This document shows positions 10,713-22,090 of a stretch of DNA of 64,000 nucleotides, piece after piece. The stretch covers positions 39,873,034 through 39,937,033 of the forward strand of contig NC_133169.1 of the NCBI RefSeq assembly GCF_040802235.1, read 5' to 3'. Numbering within the stretch: the first letter of the stretch is position 1; every line of letters starts with the position of its first letter. The translations under genes and the position numbers were made by a program. The notes beneath the pieces are model-generated. The model was not told the DNA's origin. It did not search any database and saw only the letters and a program-made list of their open reading frames with translations. The stretch is from Manis javanica. Lineage: Eukaryota; Chordata; Mammalia; Pholidota; Manidae.

Positions 10713-12600
10713 CTCCTATTATTGGTATTTATTATACTTTTGATGTATACTGCCCTATACATGGAATTTATACTGTTTCAAATTTTTACAATTATAGAAA
10801 ACCTTCAATTATAATTCTTATAATTATGACATAATTATAATTCTTGCACATCATGCACATTTTTCTATATGTGGTATATGAGTGAATAAGATACTCTATG
10901 TTACTATATGCATATCTTCACTATTTAAAGATATTTGAGATCGGACATAGGCTTTTCAAATCCAGATGAAACATGATAGGAAGCATGACAGAGATAATAA
11001 GTAAAATCATTAAATCCAACTTTCTCTCAATATTCAAAAATGTAAATAAGCTCAAAGCTCAGCTTCATATAGAATGTATAAATTTATCTCTTTGTGATTG
11101 AAAGTGAGCAACAAGTACAGGGCACTGGACCCTGTCTGTCATTTTTCCTAATTGAGGAGGCCCAGTGAGACTCCCCCAATGGTACATCAGAGGAAATGCA
11201 ACAGCATGAAAACAAGAATGTGAGATGTGAGGTCCCTGTGCCAGAACTACAAGCACTGATTTCCCCAGGTAAATGAGTTTTCATACAGAACTGCAATAGT
11301 GGTCCCCAAGAGAATCATTGTATTTCAGTCCATTATTTTCCCCAAGGATGATGTTTAGCAAACTGAAAAGTATTTCAACCTCATAAAAATACAAGAGAAG
11401 CACTTTGGGCTTAATATTGACTATATCCCCCACACCATGGGTAGTAGAACAGTTATCAAGAAAAAGAAAACATTGAAAAGGAGCAGAATTTAGCATTTTC
11501 ATCCCTGTCAGGTGGGTCTGAATCCAGGTGCTTCATAAGGTTGTAGGAAGTCAAGTGGGGAAAATGAGACTCACTGGGCTGCATATAACTATGAGACAGA
11601 AACAAGACTTTTCTTAAGGGGAGGTAGCTCTCAATTACTTTCTCTGCAATGTGTTCATTTTAATTAATTCAATTTTTATTTCTCAAGTTTGGGAGAATAA
11701 GATTGGTGGGCACCCTGGCAGAAGGTGCATGTTTTGCCTACATAACATTACCTGTGATGTCTTTTGTCTAATCTCATCATCTGTGACAATGTGAATGGTC
11801 ATTAAAAACAATTACAAAAACCCACTGTCTTCACACCGCATTTTAGCCTGGGCTTGAGCTAACTATAAATCATATTTATAACAATAAGAAGGTCAGCAGA
11901 CATCCTCACCAGGATATTTTAGATAAAAAGACACCATTTTAACATTGAATAATCAATCATCTTGCATAGAAAAAATTTTATAATGAAGCCAAGTGCCAAT
12001 AGCTAAGAGTACCATCTCTTCCACTGTTTACATGTGTGAAGAACACTTTTTTAAGCTCACTAAAACTGTTTTATCATATAGAATATGGAAATTCAAGCAC
12101 TCAACTGAAAGACTTCCTGTGGGATTGAAATGGGATTTAAATATAATATTCAAAACACCTAGAAAGGTGCCTGGGACACACTTGATATGTGATCAAAACT
12201 ATTATGTACTTAAGTCATATTTTGTACTTACATGAAGTTTAGAGATTGAAATTTCTTGAAAACCATATAATTCAACCTTTCAGTTTCGCAACTGAAATTA
12301 GGATGAGAGAGTAAAAAGATCTCTAAAGTTAGGAAATACATTAATTACAGTTTTTACTGGAAAAATGGCATCTAAGGTCCAGTATCAATTACCATCCTGA
12401 CTCCACATGACTTTAATTTTTGTTAGTGCATTTTGTTTTTAGGAAACTGTGTCACAAGTGAAATACTGGAGAAGCATTAAAAAAATTTGTTGTGTCTATA
12501 CCATGTAAGTTCAGATTCAAAATATTTCCCTTAAGGTGATTACTGGACGTAATATAAAGCACAAAGGTTTAAAATAATTCCCGAAGATACACACAGTGAG
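10713..12600. other. intergenic DNA
   Basis: AT-rich unique-looking sequence. Palindromic AT repeats ('ataattataattcttataattatgac') occur near 10800-10840. I cannot support a gene. Confidence 0.5.
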
Positions 12601-12619
12601 TCGTGAAAAATGCAGCTGA

Positions 12620-12850
12620 AATGTGTTATTTCTTCTGGTGGATTCTGAGAGAATCCACAAGAGCTCAGCGGCACCCTTGGCTGCCCAAGGAGCCCTGCAG
12701 CCGCCCCACACCATGAGCCGCCGGGAGACGCGGCCAGCCCCGCAGCACTGCAGTGCAGGCATTCAGCTCCTTCCATCTCGGTATTTTTCTCCTTCAGGCA
12801 AATGTCCATCAGGGATGGCAGCTTGAAGAAGGACCTGAATGAGGAAATCC
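12620..12850. other. GC-rich island with CpGs, origin unknown
   Basis: A sharp GC-rich block sits in AT-rich DNA and has several CpGs ('gccgccgggagacgcggcc'). Open frames exist on both strands (12623-12826 + and 12809-12540 -), but none matches a protein I recognise. It could be a piece of a processed pseudogene or of an unrecognised LTR. I assign no function. Confidence 0.35.
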
Positions 12851-13279
12851 GCCATAGACTGCCTTGATGGCCTCCCTGACTTGAACTACAAAAATAATTT
12901 CCTAACTTTCACACACAAACCACACTTAAACACCTGACCTTACAAAGGTGCTACCGTATTACCTAGAATAATGATTAGTTGGTTTTACTGAAGAAACTGA
13001 GGACTGAAATCTTGGAAAGAAATACATTGGAACCTCATTACTTCTTCGGGAACTAGGAGCCAGCACGCATGTCCTAAAAGATGGCAAGTAGAACAGTAAA
13101 ATTTCTAGCATAGAAATTAAAAGTTTTGATTTTTGTTCATTCTTTTTACATTATTGTGTATTGCCTCCATGAAGTATTTCAAATATTCTATTATTTCTCA
13201 GACACTGAATTATTCCTCTTGATTAAAGAATGAATATCTGCCCACAGGTACTAATCACCATGCTCTATTTCTCCTTATT
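12851..13279. other. intergenic DNA
   Basis: I see no gene or clear repeat. Confidence 0.45.
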
Positions 13280-15450
13280 CTTATTGTAATGCAATTAATG
13301 TAATATTGTAAAAGTTTGAGGTGTCCAATGTATTGGTTTAATGCACTTATATATTACTGTATAATTAGCACTGTAGCATTAGTTAACACCTTCACCATGC
13401 AAAAAAACTATAATTTCATTTTTTATGGTAAGAAAATGTAAGACCTAGACTCTTAGCATCTTTCCAGTATATATTGTTAATTATAATTGTAATGCTGTAC
13501 ATTAAATCCCCAGAATTTACTCATCTTCTGTGAGTATGTAGCAATTAATCAAAAGCATTCAAATCCCCCACCCTTCACGCCTTGATAACCATCATTCTAG
13601 TCTGTTTCTATGAGTTCATTTATTTTAGATTCCACATAAAAATTATATTACACAATTTGTCTTTCTCCCTCTGCTTTATTTGACTTAGCATAGTGCCCTT
13701 GAGGTCTACTCATGATGTTGAAAATGGTTAGATTTCTTTTTTTTTTCTCATTCTGGATATATTATTTATTCATTCATCTATCTGTTGACAGACAACTTAG
13801 GTGGTTTCCCTATTTTGACTATCATGACTACTGCTGCAGTAAACATGGGAGTGAGTGAAGATGTGTACTTTTCAATATGCTGTTCTCATTTCCTCCATAT
13901 ATATAACCAGAAGTGGGATTGCTGAAGCATATGATAGTTGTATTTATCATTTTTTGAATAAAACTCAAAAGTGTTTTCCACAGTTTACATTCCCACAAAT
14001 GGTGAAAAAGAGTTCCCCTTTGCCCATTTTTAAAAAAAATCAGATCATTGAGATTTTTTAATTGAGTTGTATGGGTTGTTTATATATTTTGGATATCAAC
14101 ACATGGTCAGGTATATGGTTTCAAAACATTTTATTTTATTCTGTAGGTTACCTTTTTATTTTGTTGATTGTTTCTTTTGTTGTACAGAAGCATTTTAGTT
14201 TGAAGTACTGCTCTTTGTTGATTTATGCTTTTGTTGCTTGTGTTCTCGGTGTCATATCCAAAAAAATTGTCACCAAGACCAATGTCTAGTTTTTCCTGAT
14301 TTTTTTGTAATTATTTTACAGTTTCTGGTCTTATGTTTAACTTTTTAATTCATTGTGAGTGAACCTCTGTGAGTGGTATAAGGTAGTGGCTGAATTTAAA
14401 TGTTCTGCATGTGATTATCTAGTTTTCCAACATCATTTATTGGAGTCTAGTCACTACATGTTGTATATTCTTGACTCACATGTCAAATATTTGTTGACCA
14501 TAGAGGTGAGAGTTACTTCTGAGCTTTTAATTCTGTTAATTTGGTCTATGTGTCTATTTTTATGCCAGTACATGCTATATTGATTTCTATAGTTTTGCAA
14601 TATGCTTTGAAACATGATGTGTAATGCCTCTATCTTTGTTTTACTTTCTTAGGATTACTTTTAGTATTCACAGTCTTTTGTACATACAAATTTTATGATT
14701 CTTTTTACTATTTTTGTGAAAAATGTCTTTGGGGTTTTGATAGATTGCCTTAAATCTGTACATGACTTTGGGAAATACAGACATTTTAACAAAATTAAAC
14801 TTTCCATTCCATGAAGAATGGGATATCTTTTCATTTTTTGTATGTTTTTAACTTCTTTTTTAAAGTCTTTTTAATTTTCAGTGTATAGATCTTTCACTTC
14901 TGTGCTTAAATGTATTCCTATGTTTTAACTGTTTTAACTGTTTTTTTATTTTATTGTGAGTTAATTTTATAATTTATTTCATTTTCAAATAGTGAGCTGC
15001 TAGTACATAGAAACACAACTAATTTCTGTATGCTGATTATATATCCTGCAACTTTATTGAATATTGATTTGTTTATTGATTGAGTTGTTAGGATTTCCAC
15101 ATATAAGGACTTAGTATTTGAAAATTGTACTTCTTCTTCGTTTCCTACTTGGATACCTTTTATCTCTTTATCTTGCCTGATTGCTCTAGCTAGGATTTCC
15201 AGTACTATGGTGAAAAAGAGTGGGCAATGTAAGATATCCATGTCTTGTTCCTGACCTTAGAGGAAAAGCTATCAGCTTTTAATTGCTGAGTGTGATGCTA
15301 ACTATGGGTTTATCATGTATGTCCATTGTCATGTTGATATGTTTATTCTATACCCAATTTGTTGAGATTTTTTTTCATGAAAGGATGTTTTACATTTCTA
15401 TTTGTTATAGTCATTTTTATTTCAAACATTTTTTAAAAGTAAAAGGTGTT
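13280..15450 (-). mobile_element. old LINE-1 fragment, minus strand
   Basis: The 3' UTR and ORF2 end are recognisable in reverse: 'tagattccacataaaaattatatt', 'catgatgttgaaaatggt', 'tcatctatctgttgaca', then blocks equivalent to the ORF2 3' half. On the minus strand at 15241-14951 a reverse-transcriptase piece reads VLEILARAIRQDKEIKGIQVG. No frame stays open for long, and divergence from the young L1s here is high, as in the L1M subfamilies. It ends near 15450, before the OR gene. Confidence 0.8.
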
Positions 15451-15496
15451 TCCAATCTTGCCTGCAAAACACTGGAGATATTGTCTGGAAGAGAAT

Positions 15497-15522
15497 GTGT
15501 GTGTATGTTTATGTGTGTGTGT
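15497..15522. repeat. (TG)n microsatellite
   Basis: An imperfect run of TG dinucleotides ('tgtgtgtgtatg...tgtgtgtgtg'). Confidence 0.8.
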
Positions 15523-15688
15523 GTTTGGGGGCCTGTGTGAACAGCCTGTAGGGTTAGAAATGTGAATATTTTCCTACATATTTCATGCCCTTTTAATCAT
15601 ATATCACAACTATTAAATGTCTATGATAACGAATTACTTTAAAACATCCTGTTTCACTTTAATATCTCCTTTTTACATTCTCTTCTTT

Positions 15689-15738
15689 GTGTAATATATT
15701 TAATTTATATTATTTTGTGTAATATATTTAATTTAAAC
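15689..15738. repeat. tandem AT-rich duplication
   Basis: The unit 'tgtgtaatatatttaattta' occurs twice, at about 15689 and 15717, with a short spacer. It is local slippage upstream of the OR gene. Confidence 0.75.
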
Positions 15739-16125
15739 ATAATGGAAAATGTTTTTGCTCCCTGTGTATAGCACTACTTAATATTAAATACAAGTCCATA
15801 CACAAAGATTATTCAGTGACTATTTTCTTTCCATTTGTGCTACCTTTACAGATGACTCTTTGTACCAATTTTGTTTGGAAAATTCAGCTAATTATTCAGG
15901 ATAAATCTTATAAAGATACAGTCTATTAATAAATGTTCCATGTCTCATAAAATATGCTTGTTCATATTCTTTAATATTCTCAATGAATATGTCATTCTAA
16001 TGCATTTTGATAATGTAAACTTAGGAGAGTGAATGTGCACATCTCATAAACACAACAAAGATGAATTCTTACAGGAATAAAAAACAATTATTGGAAGGAA
16101 GGCTTAGCAAGAATCTGATGTGTGT
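15739..16125 (+). other. upstream region of the OR14-like gene
   Basis: AT-rich and non-coding. OR genes usually have one or more 5' non-coding exons some kilobases upstream of the coding exon. I cannot identify such an exon or a promoter here. Confidence 0.4.
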
Positions 16126-16126
16126 C

Positions 16127-16151
16127 CTTGCATTTCTTTTTCCCACGTTAG
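16127..16151 (+). promoter_or_regulatory. splice acceptor of the OR coding exon
   Basis: A pyrimidine tract ('cttgcatttctttttcccac') is followed by GTTAG, with the AG at 16150-16151 and the exon starting at 16152, 19 bases before the ATG. Most mammalian OR genes have this arrangement: an acceptor shortly before a single coding exon. Confidence 0.65.
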
Positions 16152-16170
16152 GTGACTCTGAGTGGAGGAC

Positions 16171-17106
16171 ATGACCAACCTCACAGCAGTGATGGGATTC
16201 TTCCTCATGGAAATCTCTGACACCAGGGAGCTCCTGGTTTTACATGTCTTTCTGTTTTTGCTGATTTACTTTGTGACTGTCATGGGAAATGTTCTCATTA
16301 TCATCCTTGTGACTGTGGACCACTGTCTTCACACCCCCATGTACTTCTTCCTGAAGAACTTATCATTCCTTGACGCTTGTCTCATTTCTGTCACAGTTCC
16401 GAAATTTATTCTGAACTCTTTATCCAACAGTGCCAGCATTTCTTTCCCAGGATGTGTTCTACAGGTCTTGTTGGTGGTTCACTTTGCAGGGGCTGAGCTG
16501 TTCATTCTAACATCCATGTCCTTTGACCGCTACGTGGCCATCTGTCACCCACTGCATTATGACATCATCATGAGTAAAGCAGTCTGTGTGAGATTGGTAG
16601 TTTCTTCCTGGTTCACTGGGAGTATCTTTGGGGTCTTATACTCAGGTGGAACCTTCTCTTTATCCTTCTGTGACTCCAGAATACTCCCTAGGTTTTTCTG
16701 TGATGTACCATCCCTTCTGAAGATTTCTTGTTCAAAAACTCATATCACTATTGATATTAGTGTGGCAGTTGGAGTAATATATGGACTTCTCTGTTTAATA
16801 TCCATTGGATTTTCATATGTTTCTATTTTCAATACAGTGCTTAGAATGCCATCATTACAAGGGCAGTCAAAAGCCTTTTCCACCTGTATACCACATCTCA
16901 TAGTTGTGACTACATTTTTTGTGACAGGAGCCATTGCCTATCTAAGACCAGTCCCTGATTCCCCACAACTTGTGGACTTTTTGGTGTCTGTTTTCTATTC
17001 TGTATTGCCTCCATCATTGAACCCAATAACATACAGCCTAAGAAACAAGGAAATCAAGGCAGCTTTGAGGAAGATTATATGGAAACTAAGCCATTATTGG
17101 TTTTAG
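16171..17106 (+). CDS. olfactory receptor, OR14-family-like, intact
   Basis: This encodes a 311-residue odorant-sensing G-protein-coupled receptor of the olfactory neuron membrane, expected to signal through G-olf and adenylate cyclase. I start at ATG 16171 (MTNLTAV). The longer frame from 16162 begins with GTG, and OR14 proteins typically start MTNLT. Visible marks are an N-glycosylation site NLT at residue 3, GN in TM1, PMYFFLKNLS before TM2, a conserved Cys at the start of TM3, [14 protein letters not shown] (usual AYDRY has S-F), an SY-like SYVSIF at TM5, KAFSTC in TM6, and PPSLNPITYSLRN in TM7. The stop is TAG at 17104-17106. The SLSFCDSRILPRFFCDVPSLLKISC loop resembles the OR14 subfamily. 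The length and all seven membrane segments are normal and no lesion is visible. The exact subfamily member and ligand are unknown. Confidence 0.93.
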   Translation: MTNLTAVMGFFLMEISDTRELLVLHVFLFLLIYFVTVMGNVLIIILVTVDHCLHTPMYFFLKNLSFLDACLISVTVPKFILNSLSNSASISFPGCVLQVLLVVHFAGAELFILTSMSFDRYVAICHPLHYDIIMSKAVCVRLVVSSWFTGSIFGVLYSGGTFSLSFCDSRILPRFFCDVPSLLKISCSKTHITIDISVAVGVIYGLLCLISIGFSYVSIFNTVLRMPSLQGQSKAFSTCIPHLIVVTTFFVTGAIAYLRPVPDSPQLVDFLVSVFYSVLPPSLNPITYSLRNKEIKAALRKIIWKLSHYWF

Positions 17107-17379
17107 GGGAAAATAATAAAACTATGCATAGAAAAGCTAAATTACATGTTATTCATAATTATATAGATTCTTTATAATCAAAGGTAAATAGCTCTCTATT
17201 TCTTTTTATATGAATATATGTATTATATAAATGCTTATTTAATTTGCTACAGTATATTTGACATTGTCATGATTGTTTATCAATGATCATTATCTCAAAA
17301 CCTGCAAGAGATACATATTTGTTATTTAGAGTCTGTACATGTCAACCAGGCTTATGAAGCACTTTACAGGATTCTGAAT
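17107..17379. other. 3' flank of the OR gene
   Basis: An AATAAA within 'aaaataataaaactatgc' near 17115 may serve as the poly(A) signal. The rest is AT-rich with nothing recognised. Confidence 0.4.
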
Positions 17380-17790
17380 AGCCTATGAAAGATCTCCATG
17401 CCCTAGACCTACAGGTCTGTGACTATGTCACTTTGTGTGTTAAAACCCACTTTTCAGATGCGATTAAATCAAGAAGCTTAAGACAGAGAAATCATACTGG
17501 ATTATTCAAATGATTTTAACAAAGTCACATGGGCTTGTACAACTGGAAGACTTTTTCAAGCTGTTGTGAGAAAGAGATGTGTATATGGAAGGATGTTTTT
17601 ACATGTTGCCTTTAAAAATGGAAAGTGATAAGCAAACAAGGAACATTGACAGCTTCCAGAGGTTATAAAAGGCAAGGAAATGGATCCTACACTGGCAAAT
17701 CCAGAAAGGAGGATGGACTGCCAGACACCTCAGAAAATTTAGCGTTTCTTGTAGGAGCAGTTATGCAGACAATGAAACTAAATTCTTAGT
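17380..17790. repeat. ancient interspersed repeat
   Basis: The sequence follows a pattern common in mammalian genomes: 'ctgtgactatgtcactttgtg', 'cagatgcgattaaatcaagaagctta', 'gattattcaaat', 'agaggttataaaaggcaaggaaatgg', 'ctgccagacacct'. It is strongly diverged. I do not name the family. Confidence 0.55.
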
Positions 17791-19749
17791 AAAAGATGAG
17801 GACTGTTGGAAAAAACATGCATTTCCTATTATCAAATTCTCACAATATGACAAAAAAATCTGGGTTTTTGTCAAATTTTGAATGTATTAGCACATATTAC
17901 AAAGAAATAATAAGAAATTAATATATTATTCATTGTTATTTTTATTTTCACATTATGATGTAGTTTTTAAATTTGGTTAAAACAAAATCAAATTTTAATT
18001 ATTTGAGTTCCTTCAACATCAAATTTCCTAAATGTTGATGATGATGATATGTAATTTTTATAAGATTATTATTTTCTGCTGCCTATTATTTTACATTTAC
18101 TTTTATATCCTAAACTTGGCTTCCACGATTCTTCAATTTTTTATAAGTTGAAAAATACAAATGATAATTCATTTTATATTGAGTAGAAGGATTACAACTA
18201 AAAATTGTTAATTTAGTTTAACAGAAAATAGAGTAAGATAAACTAAATTGAGAAGATAAAGTAGAGTGAGATCAACCCATAAAAGGATATTTATCAAGGA
18301 TAAAAACAGTAGCTGAAACACATTATAAAATAGATAGAAGGTCAGTCAATGTTTACTTGTTCTCAGGATGTTCAGTTTTGATTTTTAGAAGGTGGGTAAA
18401 CAGAATTCACTCATTGTAGGAACAGCAAGATGAGAGGTGAAAATTTGTGCTGAATTATATTTGGTAGTTTAAACCACAGAACATTTCATCTTACTGTCTC
18501 CTCACATAGTGAAAGAAAGATAGTTAGCTCTCTGGCTTCCTTATATAAGGGCGCTACCACTATATATGAGGGCTGTACACTCATGACCTAATTCTGCTGC
18601 AATTGCTCCACTTTCAAATGGTATAACATAAGGGATTAGATTTATGTTTATTTGGAAGGGACATAAAAATTTAGTACACATCAAGATGCTATTTGGTAAC
18701 CATTCATTTTTAGATTCAATCTCAAGGCAGAGATTTAATAAGGTATGTCTTGCTAATAGTGAGTGAAAATCTTTCAGTCTGCTAGTAGTCTCATAACGAC
18801 ACTTTTTCCTTTTATAAACTAACACTTTCATTCACAAATATTTTAATGAAATTAGTTTTGAACTTTGTGATTCAATCAAATGTCTATTTTCATATATTAT
18901 TTGATATTTACTATCATTTTTCTTATCACCACTGTTAACTTCAGTATGTTTTATTGAACATTCTACTTTTTATTATCCTGAGTTGAAATGATTGTTTTTT
19001 CAGATGCTAAATTTTGACATGAACTATCTGAATTTCTGATTCAAATGAACTAGTTGTTTAGTTTTACAATAATAAAACATCTAGAACCTCAATTTATTTT
19101 CAAAAGATACACTGATCAGATCAAGTTGGTATGGGAATTGCCAAGACCCTTAACTGATTAGAACATACTGAATAATAATAACACATGGATATGGACCAAA
19201 CTGAATATTTGTACACTAGAGAACAGTTAAGTGGGTGCAGTTCCAAGATGGACTCAAAGCCAAGAACAAAGAAGAAACAATATGGGAAAATGTACACTGC
19301 ATTTACGAACCAGAGCCCCTTCCTTAGCCGGGCCCTTCCCTATCCAGTGGACTGCAAGGAAACTGCATAAACATTTCTGCCTTGGGATGGAAAGTTAGGT
19401 GTAGAACATGCTTCCAACATCTTGACACTGGAATGAACTTCTTGGAGAGTGGTTTCTGTCTTACTTGACTCAGAGTTCTGAGTGAAACCATAATAATTTA
19501 GATGCTGGGGGTCCCTGAGAAAAAAGGCTAGAGCAACGTCTGTTTGTTTTGCATCAACAAAGGTGCTGTATCATTACAGTAAGATACATTATTAAGGCTG
19601 AAATGACAGAAAATTAATAAAATAAAAAGGTATCACATTCTTAAGTGTCCCAAAAGAGATTAAAGATGATACAGAACAGGCAGAAGCAGAAAGAGAAGCA
19701 AGACACTGTGATGCTAAATATTTTAACTGAGATTTGACATACTGATCAT
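17791..19749. other. AT-rich intergenic DNA
   Basis: I see no supported gene. Short open frames (18541-18831 -, 19185-19370 +) have no recognisable content. Confidence 0.5.
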
Positions 19750-20065
19750 AAAAACAAAACAACAATAGACTCATAGACACTGAGAAGTGACTTGTGGTTA
19801 CTTTGCGGAGGAGTTAGGATGGGTGGGTGAAATAGGAGAAGGAGATAAAGAGCAACACAATCTCAATCATAATATACATTAATCACAGGGATGAAAGTAC
19901 AACACAGAAAACGTAGTCAGTAGTTCTGTTACATCTTTCTATGTTGACAGATGGTAATTACATTAGCTGGGATGAAGATTTAATAATGTATATAACTGTT
20001 GAATCACTATCTGCATATTTGAAGCAAATATATCATATATCAATTATATGTTAATAAAAAATACA
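19750..20065 (+). mobile_element. LINE-1 3' UTR fragment, plus strand
   Basis: 'agactcatagacactgagaa' is followed by 'gtgacttgtggttac', 'tgttgacagatggtaattaca', 'gatttaataatgtatataac' and 'gttgaatcac'. This same signature recurs at 25080, 27510, 28370, 38095, 39710 and 46560, always on the plus strand. It is an L1 3' UTR of an older subfamily. Confidence 0.8.
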
Positions 20066-20242
20066 TGTATTAATAGTCCATGTCTTCCCAGCGTGACTAT
20101 CCATTGTAGAGCAATTCCTTGTGGGAAACTCTCCTGAATTCATATTAAATACTACCACAAAAGTGATCTTGCCTCTGTAATAAAATTAGCTTTCCACTAA
20201 TTACATAATAATGAATCTAGGCTCTTTCCTCATTGTGTGTGT

Positions 20243-20345
20243 ATATATACATATATTTGTATGTATAAAACAAATATATACAAAATACTATATGTAAATA
20301 TATATATAATGTAAATATATACATATGTATGTAATATATGCATAA
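20243..20345. repeat. AT-rich microsatellite-like tract
   Basis: Interrupted TA/TATACA repeats spanning about 100 bases. Confidence 0.7.
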
Positions 20346-21249
20346 GTTTTGTCTCCCTGACTCTAGTTTTCATTTAACAAAACATGGCTCTTCTGGGTAC
20401 CCAGTGGCATCTAGAATCAGCAGAACATTCTCTGATACTCTTGTTCTTGAAACAGAATGGATGGGAAATATCCTCAACAATGACTACGGAAGACACAGAT
20501 GACAAATTCAAAATTCCTTCTTCCTGATGACAGCAGATGAAGACTACTTGAGTAAATCTATCCCTCAACATCATCTGAACTTTTTTCTTCCTATTCATTA
20601 AATGTGGCAATTAAGTATAAAATGAGAAGATCTCGGTGGGTGCCTTGAGATGGGGCACATTTTATGTTCCATCCCTCAATTCTGAGTTCTCATAAGAGTG
20701 GAAGCAAAGGACTGACTTCACTATCTTTTCTCAAAGCCAGTTTCATTCAAGAATAGCTGCTTTTTCCAAGACCAAGGTGCTTAATTTTCTCTACAATTCC
20801 TGTGTGATTGCTGAGTTCTCCGTTTCCATTCAGCCACTTGCATTGGTTCAAATTTAACTTTTGCATTCACGTGAGTTCATGGTTATATAATTGGGGTGGG
20901 AATTAACTAGAAGAAATGGTCAAGAGAGAAAACGTTCCATCAGGGATCAGAGAACAACCTTATATTCCCATCTTTAGGACCACTCAGAAAGGTAATTTCT
21001 TGTCCTAGCACTTTTCTGTCATGAACCTAACACAGCACCACCCTGAATACCTCCACATGGTGCCTTTCTATTCACTGATGTGTTATAGCATTAATGTTTC
21101 AGTGGAAAATAAATTTGAATTGAAGTGTTGAAAATTAAACTCAGTAGTACATCTTAAGTCATGAATACTGTTTTATTTTCCTTTCCTTCTATTTTCTTTT
21201 GTATTTTAATACTATCATATTTTATGTGTATAAAATATCAAGCAATATA
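20346..21249. other. intergenic DNA
   Basis: No gene or confident repeat recognised. Confidence 0.5.
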
Positions 21250-21790
21250 GAAAAACTTTAAATTAAAGTGAAACTTGCCTCATCACTCGTCCCCCCAGGG
21301 AGCATGGAGAAATATGATTTGCAAATATTTTCTCTCGTTCATTGGATTGCCTTTCACTTTCCTGATAGTGCCTTTCAATGTACACATATTTTAAATTTGA
21401 TGAAGTACAATTTGTCAGATTTTTCTCTTTTTCCTGTTATTTTGGTTTTATAACAAAGAAGTATCACCAAATCCATTGCCACAGAACTATAACCTATGTT
21501 TTCCTCTAAGAGATTCATAGACTTAGGTAGAATGTTTAGGTCTTTCTTTGATCCATTTACATATTGTGTTAGCGTGAGGTAGGGTCCAATGCCAATCTTG
21601 TGCATATTGATATCCAACCTGCAGATTTGTTTACTGAAAAATGTTCTCCTTTGCCTTCTAGAAACCACACTCTTTTGATAACACAGAATATGTCAAAGTC
21701 ACATGAGTTGCATGCATTGTGTACATTACACTTACACACATCTCCCTTATTCTTTGTGTCAGCTGTAGCTGGCTTTTCATTAACAGTTTC
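21250..21790 (-). mobile_element. old LINE-1 fragment, minus strand
   Basis: The reverse of L1 ORF2/3' sequence is recognisable in 'aagaagtatcaccaaatcc', 'tctttctttgatccatttac', 'gtgttagcgtgaggtagggtccaa' and 'gcatattgatatccaacc'. It is heavily diverged, and its edges are approximate. Confidence 0.65.
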
Positions 21791-22090
21791 AACTTAGATT
21801 TTCCTTTTTGAGCTTACAGCTTAGAAGCACTATTGTAAAATTTCAGCCAATTCTCATAGCATTAAACTTATTACCACACATTCACTATCATTCAGTCATT
21901 AGACAAAAAAAAAAAAAACATTCAAGCAAAACATTCAACTACAACTGCATTACATTTTTTAATAATTTTAAAAATAACTTATGTTTTAAGATACATGGTG
22001 AGAATTTAATAACATAGATAACTGTTCAATCACTGTATTGTATAGTCAAAAACTACAATGCTGTATATCACTTATACCTCAATAAAGAAA

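Noticed and set aside
9757-10814. Several plus-strand frames (up to 164 codons) as host genes
   Set aside because: They lie antisense in the GC-rich 5' UTR of a minus-strand L1 and show no domain.
16162-16170. Upstream extension of the OR14-like frame as the real N-terminus
   Set aside because: The first codon of the extension is GTG, and ATG 16171 gives the usual OR14-type MTNLT start.
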